The translations under genes and the position numbers were made by a program. Source: Dactylellina haptotyla (lineage: Eukaryota > Ascomycota > Orbiliomycetes > Orbiliales > Orbiliaceae). Taken from it: 64,000 bases of DNA. Where the stretch lies: contig CM062379.1 in the NCBI GenBank assembly GCA_031310005.1, forward strand, positions 2,852,001-2,916,000, read 5' to 3'. The notes under the pieces were generated by a model. The model ran no database searches. It worked only from the letters and a program-made list of their open reading frames with translations, and was not told the origin of the DNA. Positions within the stretch are counted from its first letter, which is position 1; each line of letters begins with the position of its first letter. Positions 49,510 through 59,341 of this stretch are shown here, piece by piece.

Positions 49510-50237
49510 ACTGGGCAGGATGGTGTAGTAAGAGAGTGTGAAGCGTGTTGGGAAGGTCAGCTGGAGAACAGCCGCTACGCCAACTGATTTAAAGATAGGA
49601 TAATCCTCTTTGCAGGTAGTCGCAAGATATTATATCCTTAACCCCGTGAGCAAAATGCAACAAATTATTCGATATCGATTCTAGAACGAGTTGAACCGCG
49701 CTCAAACTAATCTTTTTTCGTATTTAATAGATGTCCTGGAGGTTGCGGCAGAAAGGGTATGCCAGATCACGAACACTAACCGTCTACGGGCTGACACGGC
49801 ATAATATAGGAATGCATACCCGCCTATCGATCTTATCAAGTGGGTCTCCTTTGCCTACCAGGGAAACAGAGATTTCATATCCCTACGACGGGCCTGAACA
49901 TGACAGCGCCACGAGCCCGCTGATGACATTGCCATTTCGTTGCTGTGACGTCGTCTGCAGGATAGTCGGAGCCACACCCCGCCACCCCGCTCTACAGCCG
50001 CCGAGTCCCTCGCCACACGTTGTGTTCGAAGCTCGCTTGTGGCGGTGCGTGTTGCAGCTGGTTCGCGAAAAGTCAGTAAGCGAAATCTTTAAAGGGATTG
50101 ACTGTCTTAGAGCATACACCATGCATATGCATGAAATTGCATGCAACAATATCACGATTCGATTGCTGATGATGGGTAGTATCTAAATCTCCGCCCTTCG
50201 TGGCTGCCCATCGTTATAACCGAAGCAGCATACGACG
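49510..50237. promoter_or_regulatory. divergent intergenic region upstream of the SDR-like gene
   Basis: About 730 bases separating divergently read genes. A frame at 49731-50186 begins with ATG but has no recognisable motif, poor composition and no family likeness, so I do not call it a gene. Probably both promoters lie here. Confidence 0.42.
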
Positions 50238-51201
50238 ATGGCGCATCGGAGAATCGCAATCGTTACGGATGGCTATCGGGGTGCGTACACATCCCCAGGC
50301 TTCTTAGCCCTCTTGAATTTCCTGAACGCAGATCCCGATATTTCTATAGCAAGTACGCCAGTAATGTGGTAGAACTAATATTTTGGATATACTGCTTCCA
50401 GGGGTCGGGTCTCAGATTGTCCGGTATCTGCTTGTGCGTTCCAAAGAGCCCTTGTTGGTCTATGTCACAGGCCCGACAGCTAGAGCTGCCGACGAAGCAG
50501 TATTGACTCTAAAACAAATGCCAGATGTCGAGGCAGCCACATGGTCAAGGAAATCCGAAATTCGAGGGATCGAACTAGACTACAGCTCAAGAGATTCTAT
50601 CCGAACATTCCGGTCCCATTATATATCTGCGCACGGCCAGCAAAGTCTTTCGATACTCGTCAACGCCCCAGTCTTCCGGGAGGTGATGTTAAAACACAAA
50701 CCCAATGATGCAAGAGGGATCGTGGATTCGATATACTTTGGTATGAGACGCTTCACAGCTACTATTTTGCACACTTTCAAGCAAAATGGTAGCAGTAGGA
50801 TAGTGAATGTAACGACGCCTCAGGCCCGACCGAAATGGTTCCAGAATGTGGAGCTTCGGTCCCAGTTCTCGAACGTTTCAAATCTAAAAACATTGGACGA
50901 CCTCATGAATAAATATGTAGAGGATTATTCCAACAAGACCCTCGTGAGCGGAGGATGGGGGGAAGGGCCACATAAGAGTCTCTCGTCGCAGCCATTCATG
51001 GTTGCAAAGATCGGGCTGGCCGCACACGCGATGGCCCTATCCAAGATGCACCACCCAATGCTTATCAACGCTTGTTCGAATGATATTCATGCGTGCCACC
51101 TAAACGACTTTGGAAGCCGGACAGCCGTTCACCTTGCGGTTGGTAAGATTGGCGATGCCAATGGGCAATTCTGGGAGGACAACTATAGGGCGGAATGGTA
51201 G
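50238..51201 (+). CDS. short-chain dehydrogenase-like protein, probably catalytically inactive
   Basis: Two exons (50238-50280 and 50402-51201) give 280 residues, close to the 276 of carbonyl reductase CBR1. Order and helices follow the SDR Rossmann fold: RIAIVTDGYRGVG at 5-17 (nucleotide loop), LSILVNAPVF near 97-106, GSSRIVNVTTPQ near 144-155, QPFMVAKIGLA at 211-221, LINACSNDI near 235-243. Each catalytic motif is changed. The TGxxxGxG loop reads TDGYRGVG, NNAG reads VNAP, the Ser of the VSS site is Thr, and the YxxxK Tyr is Phe213, with Lys217 kept. The PG after the last strand is also lost. Such changes usually abolish the reaction, while the intact frame and clean intron suggest the protein is still made. 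It may bind ligand or a partner. A relaxed pseudogene in an early stage is the alternative. Confidence 0.82.
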
Positions 51202-51617
51202 TGTACTAAAGCAGTGGTTTTGCAAAATGTCAAGGGTGTTCCTTCTTTTCTTTTCATTTAATTCAATTGTTGGAGTTATTGAGTATAAAGAATAGCTGGA
51301 TTCGGCATCTTGTATAATAGTATACCATTTTCATGTTCGATTTCCGGTTGTGCGTCCGAGAACCCGCCAATAGCTTGGCTTTAGCCCAGCTGTGGATTTA
51401 ATTCGCTTTGGTGTTGCTGCGGTTCGCGTGACGTCAATATCGCTGTCCGCACCCCAATCTGACTGATATCACCAGGACCACTCGAAAACATGCACAACAG
51501 CGCTGGCTTGAATTCGAGCAACATGAACTTGAACGCGATCATATTCCCCCTCATCTCTCCGTCGTTTACGAAGTGTGCCTCGCTTTTCAAAACGAGGACA
51601 ATAATATCACAGACAAC
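51202..51617. promoter_or_regulatory. intergenic region upstream of the calcium uniporter gene
   Basis: About 415 bases, AT-rich at first, then mixed. It holds the SDR-like gene's 3' end and the uniporter promoter. The frame continues open for some 15 codons before the chosen ATG, without an earlier ATG. Nothing else was seen. Confidence 0.5.
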
Positions 51618-53305
51618 ATGAGGAACTCGATAGGACGAGCGTTATTTCTGCGCACACGAGCACTTGCACAGCTCTACCCTCTTCGGTCAAACCAGCTAAA
51701 GCAATTATTCCGCCCAGCTTATTCCATAAGGCCGTTTTCGCTATCAATCGAGCTTCGAGAACGCCAGCAGGTGCTTCACGGCCTAACAGCCGAGCTAAGA
51801 ACAACACCCTCCCGTTTATTCAAGCTCGTCCTACCGCTACCGGCAATCGATGAGGAAGGCAAGTCAGACCGTCCGTTGACAGCCAAAGAAAGCGACGAAT
51901 ATGAAAAGAACCCTCCATCTTCTCTGTCCGTGCCATCGTCTACTCCGGAGGATGTAGACCAGAAACCCAAGCACCTCGCTCTGTTAATCCACCCTAATCA
52001 ACCGCTATCCCACCTCGCGCAATTGATCCAATCGCAATTACCAACTCTAAAGTCCGGTAGAGTTCCGTCTGTCAACTTTTATAGACCGTTAGACGCACCG
52101 CCTCCAAAATCAGAAGTTATCGCTCCACCTGGGGAAGAAGTTATCGATTCGGATAGCAAAGAAACGCCGAAATCAGCACAGGGTATTGCGCAGGATTTTG
52201 ATGAGCAGAGTTTGGTATTGTGGTCCGGTAGTACTGAAATTGGCGACTTTGTGAGGGATGCTGCTGTGGGTCATGAAGAGGAGGAACAAGGCTTGGAGGG
52301 AGGGTTTGTAATCGATATCGAGGGGACATTGGATAAAAGGTACTCGATAGCTCGAATTTAGAATACGAGTCTGGTGTGTGCTGACGAGAGCGAACAGTGG
52401 TGTCTGGGTATCAGTCCCCAGTTTCAATGATCGAACTTTGTTTCTTAGAAGGAGGTACGGCCGTATTACCAAGGAGATCGAAGGTCTGGTTGAGATTAAA
52501 GAGGTGCGGATAAATCTTGACCATTTTTGCGAAATAGTGATGTGACTCCAGCTAACATTATTAACATTATCACTTTAAGAAATGTGACAAACTAGCTCAC
52601 AAGACAGCTCAGGTATAAGAATTCCAAATTTAATGATTAATTTGTGATTTAACTAATGCCTAAAATTATGTAGCACGTTGCGCTTGGCGGGTTTGGCGGC
52701 ATTACTGGTTGGTGGGGTCTAGTTTACTTCTTAACTTTTAATACGTAAGTTTAACTCGACTTTTGAGGTTCTAACGCGAGAAGCTAACCAACATATGTTG
52801 CGCGATAGATCTCTTGGCTGGGGTAAGGGTTTATAATTCTTGTAGTTTAGGTAATATACTAAATCTAGCATCCTTTGCGTTAGATACTATGGAGCCTGTG
52901 ACGTACCTCGTCGGCCTGTCCGGTATCATGGCTGGATATCTATGGTTCTTATACCACAATCGCGAAGTCTCCTATCGCTCTGTTCTACACGCAACTATTT
53001 CCCGCCGCCAGCTCGCGCTATACGACGCAAATGGATTCGACATGGATAGATGGCAAGAGCTGTTAGACGAAGGAAGGTCACTAAGACGGGAAATCAAGCA
53101 GGTCGCAGAGGAATACGGCGTTGAGTGGGACGGAAAGGCGGGATCGGAGTCTTCAGGCGATGTAGGGTTTAAAAGCCAAGAAACGAAGAAGAAGGAAGCT
53201 AAAGTAGAGGAAGTTCTGAAGAAAGAGGAAGCCAAGGTAGAGAAAAAGAAAGAGAAAGAGCGCGAGGAAAGTCAAAAGAAGGTTCCTGACGAAGATGACG
53301 ACTGA
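51618..53305 (+). CDS. mcu: mitochondrial calcium uniporter (MCU) pore subunit
   Basis: Six exons (51618-52339, 52398-52503, 52580-52612, 52674-52744, 52809-52822, 52884-53305) join in frame to 455 residues. The channel carries Ca2+ into the mitochondrial matrix. The first 40 residues are basic and hydroxylated with no acids, as for a presequence. The matrix N-terminal domain spans about 45-260, and coiled-coil 1 about 245-285 (RRRYGRITKEIEGLVEIKE). Membrane helix 1 lies at 288-311, the selectivity filter WDTMEP at 315-320, helix 2 at 321-340, and the second coiled coil (HNREVSYRSVL... RRQLALYD) follows. The C-terminus is Lys/Glu-rich. Exon 3 is 33 nt and exon 5 only 14 nt, the latter ending in the filter's Trp-Asp codons. 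The motif is fully conserved, so activity is expected. It is convergent with the flavoprotein gene at 153 bases. Confidence 0.95.
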
Positions 53306-53458
53306 ATTTTAGCACAAACAGTTATTATAGTACATATGTATGACATACGTATATCCGAATACCAACGTAGAGCTCGGCGACACAATAGATTCTATTTCTT
53401 AGCTTATATCTAAAAGCGAAGTGTTTATTCAATGGAGGCATCTATGTCAACGAGCACA

Positions 53459-54646
53459 TCATAGCTTTTGCGCAAGCTGCTTGATCTCCTCAGTTTGAGT
53501 CTCCTTTTCAAAATCCGGCCGGGGAAGCTCAAATCCTCCCGTTGTCCTGCCATAAGTAATCCCCCCAAGTCTGCTCACAGGCTTCAACTTGCCCATATCC
53601 ACAACCGAACCTTCAGCACCTTCGGCCCACATGTCGTCTCGGATATGAAAGTTCAGCCCTTGAGCAAATATTGTTACCCCCGTAGTCTTACCGGTAGCCG
53701 GTGATTGCCATGGATAATGTGAAACAAGTTTGCATTCGATACTAAATGCGGATTCGGCCACATGTGGTGGCTTAACTTTGGTTGAAGGCAGAGGGGTAAG
53801 TCCTGACAAGTTGAACTCTGAAACGCCGAGAGGCGCATTGATAGAGGTATAGTTTGCAGCTCTTGGATTTTTTTTTAGCTAATGCCTTATGGTATATATA
53901 TTGCTGCTAGGAGACTACTCACTCTACGAACCACTCGGAGATGACATTGATAACTAACTCTCCCGTATCAATGATATTTTGGAGTGTATCTTTCTTGTTC
54001 TCCATACTGCTGGAAAACCCAATGACCCTAAATATTCCCCACAATATTAGTATAAATACAATACCTATATGAACTGAAATAACTATGTTGGAATATTGCT
54101 TACATCATAGGAGGATCATGACAGACCATCGTAGTATACGAGAAGGGAGCTAGATTGGTTGATTTACCATCTTTAGAGATAGTAGATACGAAACCGATCT
54201 TAAATTATTTTATCAGAGGCTAAATCCCTCGGCAATGGTTTCTAGCGTTGAGACAGACTTACGAATCTAGGGGTGATTGCGGATATCATTAACTTATAGT
54301 TATCCCCTGATCTTCTTCCTTCGGCGTAGGGGTCGATCTGGACTTTCTTGACATCTTTCCAGGATTGATCCGTAGCCCCGGTCCCTTAATACATTCCGGT
54401 GGTTAGTAATTACGAGTTCGCAGCTAAATATAAACGAAGAGTTTCAGACGTACCAACTTTCCAGTTTGGATTGGCGGTTTTATTAAAATGCCATTCTAAA
54501 TCCTCCCAATCAGGACGGGAATCTTCCACGGTTTTGAAATCCGGATGTCGTGACATTCTGTAACTGTGGGTTGCGAATAAGCGTTGGCGAGGTTGCAGGA
54601 AGATGTACCTTGCTCGGAGAAGGGTTGGCGAAACTAGTCTTTTCAT
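53459..54646 (-). CDS. flavin-reductase-like FMN-binding flavoprotein
   Basis: Five exons (54646-54454, 54384-54263, 54198-54104, 54027-53923, 53861-53459) give 305 residues with every phase consistent. Flavin_Reduct domain signatures appear in order: KLMISAITPRFIGFVSTISKDG (split by intron 2), STNLAPFSYTTMVCHDPPMM, IGFSSSMENKKDTLQNI, GELVINVISEWFVE, ANYTSINAPLGVSEFNLSGL, FSIECKLV, and GGITYGRTTGGFELPRP at the end. This family binds FMN in a split barrel. The fungal members are usually called DIM6/NTAB or nitrilotriacetate-monooxygenase-B-like, and their substrates are mostly unknown. The first 30 residues are basic and could be a mitochondrial presequence. An alternative start at MSRHPDF, or an additional intron in this leader, would remove it. 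Confidence 0.88.
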
Positions 54647-56116
54647 TTAAGCTCCAGCTCAGAAACCAAACTAGTTCGATCTTTTTCTCCGCTTAAATAG
54701 TATCGCAAGAATAGGCTGCCGGCTTCTCAAAGTCCTCTTATTAGGTATAAACGATAGTGCAATTAGTTATCTTTTTTCGATTACAAATCACGCAATTCAT
54801 GCAGTAGTAGACATCGATCTCTCGTCGTGCAGAGAGCGCTAGAGCTCGGTCAGTTCTTAGTCAGTTAGGTATCCTTGAACGATCAGGGCTGCCGAAAAGA
54901 CACACACAACACTAGATTAAGTGGCCTTCTAGGCTTCAAGCACCGATATCTCGGGAAGATTGGTTTCCTTCGAATAAAATGTGGGGGACCCGCAGTTGTG
55001 CGTACGCGTTCGATTAAATTCAGCAAACTTGCGACTAGCAAGCTACTTGCTCAAATTTATACCGAGGCATGAAGAGATGTTTCCGTGTTGTGCATTGAAA
55101 ATCTTCCCCTTGAGCTGACGGAGATTTCGAACCCTGGCAATAATGACATCAGATAAGGCTTGCCCATCAAAGCTTGTCTGTTTTCTCTTCTTTCTTTTTT
55201 TCCTCTTTATTCCTAGCTCTCGCCTATTCTCAGAGACTGGTACCGAGAAAGGATTTCATGCAGCGACCCACGTCTGGGACCCGTTCGCTCGATTGGTCGA
55301 GATGCGAGGTTATGTATACAAGGTCTAATATTTCCTTCCGAGCGAGATATACCTGTAGTGGCTGCTTCGAGGGAGCCCGGCATCGACATATGTGGGCATG
55401 GGTAAGCGGGAAGCTTGTTTTGATAGGTGATTGATAGATATATCGACACCTAACGATGATGCCTTTTTCAAGCTGTGTTTGTTTATTATCATGAATTCGA
55501 TTCAATTTTTACATTCTTTGGATGGTTCAAGCTTAATGGTTTTCGATGTGCTTTGCAGATTTAACAGAATTCTCAAACCTTTGAATTTTTAATCAGATAC
55601 TTCAATCATCCCTAAAAATACAGGTATCTCGGTTTCTCCCGAAACAGAATATTCGTTTTTGCAAGAAGAAAACAATAGTATGCCAGCGCAAGAATTTTCC
55701 CAGTTTTCAAGATATCGATCATCCCAGAACCCGCCAAGCGATTGTATCAAAATAAACAAAGCTCAAAATAAAGAAATGTGTAAAAATTGGAATGAGAGCA
55801 GGCTCCAGAAACGCCGAATTTGGTATAAATATTTCCATATGTCGAAGGTCAGCGAAAAGAAAAGTCGGTGGTTTTGTGGATTTTTGCGGGGGAGAGCGAG
55901 AAGAAAGAAAGGAAAAAGACAAAGAGAGAAAGAGAAAGGATATCATTCAAAACGCCCGGTATCAAATTTTGCTTTGTTTTGTGCCGTCCGAAATTTTGTG
56001 AACAATTAAATCTGGATATCAAATGTAAAAACGAATCTCACAATAATACGACTCGCGAGTAAATAAGGAGTTCGAATTGCCAATCGTAACTTTTTAAAGA
56101 GCTACTCTGTAGCCTT
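54647..56116. other. 1.5-kb gene-free spacer
   Basis: Upstream of the flavoprotein gene and downstream of the Zn2Cys6 regulator. Only short frames occur. An A/G-rich tract at about 55855-55945 reads as Lys/Glu/Arg low complexity on one strand. A TTCGAA-type element near 55131 was checked as a tRNA T-arm and does not fold. The promoter of the flavoprotein gene and the 3' UTR of the regulator should lie at its two ends. Confidence 0.45.
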
Positions 56117-59100
56117 TTAGTTTGCGGTCCCAGAGGGATTCCCCATGAACATATCTAAACTGTTTCCATCCTCGCGGGTAGCCATTTCAGATAGCAATGT
56201 CATCAACGGGTCTGGTTCTAGCTCGGTAGGGAGCGCGTCCTTCTCCTGGACGACACCAGGATCTGTGGAGAAGACGGCTGGGTCCATTCCGAAATCGAAG
56301 AAGTTGTTGTATGGTGTTGACGAGAAGAAGGAGTAGTTTCCGGAAGGTGAGAATGTGTATTTGTTCATATCATAGGAATAGGCGGTGTTTGGCATTACGG
56401 GAGAAGTGAAGTCGAAGGGCGTGTTCTCGGGAATAGAGATAGCGGGGGGGCCCCTTCCTGGGCCCATCGGTGGTGGTTGCCCGGGATAGTGGAAGGAGTT
56501 CCGGTTGTTATGGAGCCTTTGGTGTGTTTGCATACGGTATTGATCTTGGGGGGAGTGTTGATTGTTGAGCGGAGTGGAACCGTCTGAAACCGACGAATGC
56601 CTGTGTATCTTAGGACGTTTCGTGTGGCGAGGATTTCCGTATTCATCGATGTGTGTTATCGAGGATGCGGATCCGCCATCCGTAGTGTTAGATGGTGATG
56701 CATTAGGAATTTGTGGAGTGCCGACGGACGGGACTGGCGAATGGAAGATTTCAGAGAGGGTAGGGTCGGCGAAAAGATCATCAGGGCTCGACAGACTATT
56801 CAACGATTAGTTTAACTTTTCGGTAAGGCAAATAGGGTGGGAGGAGCATACTTTTCAACAGAGAAATCATTCAGGAACTCGAACGGAATAAAGGCGGTGT
56901 CAAATGTAACATCTTCGTAGCGGTCAAAGAAATCATCAAGGTATTTGATTTCAGAAGGCGAGCCTCTGGAAAGGCGAATGTGGTTCATATATATCCGCCG
57001 TATTGTGGAGCACTAAAGTTAAAAGTTAGTAAGAAGCAAACTCCATCAACCTAGAAAGGGAATTTACCTGATGATTGATGATTGCCCACTGCCGCCTCAT
57101 CCGTATAAGAAATTTGATGACTCTTAGGAGAGCTTCCCTGCTTCCTTCGGACAAAGCGTGGCCGGTGTACTGGGTACCATGTAGATGAACAGTAGCAGCT
57201 GATGTTAAGCAGTAGGACATGAAAGCTGGCCATTCAATAGATGGTGTATTTGCCGCTTGGTGTGCAAGGTCAGTCAGCGCCTTCGCGTGCTGTAAACACA
57301 TATTTGTTGCCTCTTGTTGCCAGGCTTGCTGGGTTCCCGTGCCGTTGATTTCTTTCAAGTCGATTGGTAGGAAAGTCCTGTACATCAAACAATGTATTAA
57401 ATGGTACGCGGCCTTGCTCAGGTAGAAAACGGTAGCTTCGCTACCAGATGGGAAAGAGGCTTTCTCCTGGGCTTTGTTTTCAAAGTAGCCGGCCCAGACC
57501 TTCAGCTCATTTCGGATCATTGATAAGTTCGACGAAGAATGCCAAGGGAAATGAGAATCGCCTTTCACGCCTCCTTGTTGGATGTAGAGTACTGTTTTGC
57601 CTAGTATTCTGACAATCTCGACGAGCATGGCGTTGGTGTTGCGAGATATCGGGATGTTGCCAAACTGCTGTCCGAATCCGTCTTCTGAAAATAACGATTC
57701 TTCGCTAGGCTTGCCACTCCGGAAGTATGATTCTGAGCATGGTAGCCGCAGCTTGATTGTGCAGTCGCTGATTAAAGGGGGGCGATTTGAACCACAGACT
57801 GCAAAACGATCCATCAAATAGCAGGTCCAGAAGCATCGCCGTCGCACCTCGCGTTCGATAGGAGTAGCAGGTGAGTTTGGTGGGAGCTCTCTATGCAGCT
57901 CGAGGGCCAAAGCCATGCGAATCGCACTTCCGAGTTGCATAAATGACTTCTTCCCGTAACCAAGAGCAAAGTATACATCGGAGAGGAGGATTAGTGTGAG
58001 AAGATTGTCTACAGACGGTTCATCCGCATCGACCTGGTTTCGGGCCAAAGTGGCGAATCGCTCGGTACATTCTGTAAGAGTTTTTCCAGCTGGAGGGAGT
58101 GTGTAACTAAGGAGATATCAGTACAATGTTCTTACATTTGCGCCGAAAGGCTATGCATACCGGATACTGGTTGCGCAAATGGCGTTCAGAAGGTGCTGCG
58201 GGATACTGCCGTCCTGTATCCGAGATCTGAACGTTTTCTCGTGGATATACGAGTACGGCTTCTTGTTAACTCGGTTAAAGTATACATCCACCAGGTGAGG
58301 GACAAAGTTGGCATCCATGTCCAAGCTATCAAAAAGTCAGCGCCAGCTCCTCGAGTCATGTTGCAAAGCTGAAGTTATATTAAAAGTACCTGATAGGGGT
58401 AGGGGCGAGCTCGGGTATTTCTTGCTCCATGGTTGCCACATCCTCCTCATGTTTAAGGCCTGGTTCATCCCTTAAGGTAGGATGCGAAGAGGAGGAAGTG
58501 GTTGTCGCAGAAGGCGGGGTGACCAGGGTGGTGGAGGAGGCATGGCCATTCGCCTCGGTTGGAGCAGAGGCATCATCCGAGGTCTTCTCGTCCTCGCCAG
58601 AACCCGACTTGCCGTCTTCAAGACGTTTTTCTCTATTATGATCGTGACCACAATATCAGCATCTGCGCAGGAGCTTCGTTTCCCGGGGTCTGTGAAATTT
58701 AAGCTACAGGGAACTTACAGATGACCGATACGCCGCAGGAGGTCCTCGAGAAGCTCGGTTTTCGGGCCACTAAGTATTTGGTTGTGTTGTTAGCCGACCT
58801 GTGTTGCCAGCCCAGCTGCGCTGTGTCGCGCAGGTTGGTTTGGTTTGGGACGGGGATATGGTTGGGTTTGACAGGGAGGCAAATGACAGGCAGAATTATC
58901 GCGCATACCGTTTGCGGGGAACAGCATCTGCACAGTGCGGAGCAGGTCAGTTAGCAGCAGAACCACCAAAACAAGCCGGGAATCCGGGATCGCAAGAGGA
59001 GAACGCCAGTCGCGAGCAGCCTGAGATTCAGTATAGCTTACCGTAGATGCACTCGCAGTGGAAAACTTCACAAGAATTGCATTTGGGCCGTGTTCTGCTG

Positions 59101-59341
59101 CATTTTATCTATTCGAGGAGGCAAGAAGCCCGCGTCAGCATGTCCGTCTGCGCCGTTTGACAGGAAGCCCACATGGCAATGCAGCGCTTCTGGCATGAAA
59201 AAACAGTAGAACAACCAGAGAGTGACGAACCTTTCGTTTGCGACAGGATTTGCAGTTCATCGCCTCCTTCTCCTCGCTCGCTGATTTTCGATTCGGCAGC
59301 TTCGTGATTGCGTAGACATTTCCATTCGCAGGTCGGGACAT
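56117..59341 (-). CDS. Zn2Cys6 transcription factor with fungal-specific regulatory domain
   Basis: Nine exons (59341-59231, 59108-59042, 58927-58909, 58769-58719, 58632-58390, 58325-58161, 58106-57068, 57012-56852, 56795-56117) join in frame to 844 residues. The zinc cluster uses Cys 30, 33, 40, 47, 50 and 57 in the canonical x2-x6-x6-x2-x6 spacing. A 19-nt exon encodes the linker DAVPRKR, and the next exon begins the dimerising helix GPKTELLEDLLRRIGHLEKR, typical of this regulator group. The fungal_trans domain covers about 170-520 (VPHLVDVYFNRVNKKPY, ALGYGKKSFMQLGSAIRMAL, RRRCFWTCYLMDRF). The tail is Ser/Pro/Asn-rich and probably activating. Target genes cannot be told. The frame is open 39 codons further upstream without an ATG, so another 5' exon is possible. 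It is the only Zn2Cys6 gene here. Confidence 0.93.

Noticed and set aside
49731-50186. 151-codon plus-strand frame upstream of the SDR-like gene
   Set aside because: Starts with ATG but has scattered Cys/His/Arg and no motif; it lies in a divergent promoter region.
55120-55145. TTCGAA-containing element resembling a tRNA T-arm
   Set aside because: The flanking bases do not form the 5-bp T stem on either strand and no anticodon or acceptor stem could be drawn. A similar GGTTCGAA at about 11470 failed the same test.
45683-59341. MFS transporter, SDR-like, flavoprotein and Zn2Cys6 genes considered as a secondary-metabolite cluster
   Set aside because: No polyketide synthase, peptide synthetase, terpene cyclase or other backbone enzyme is present. 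MCU, which lies between them, is a housekeeping gene, and the SDR-like member is probably inactive.
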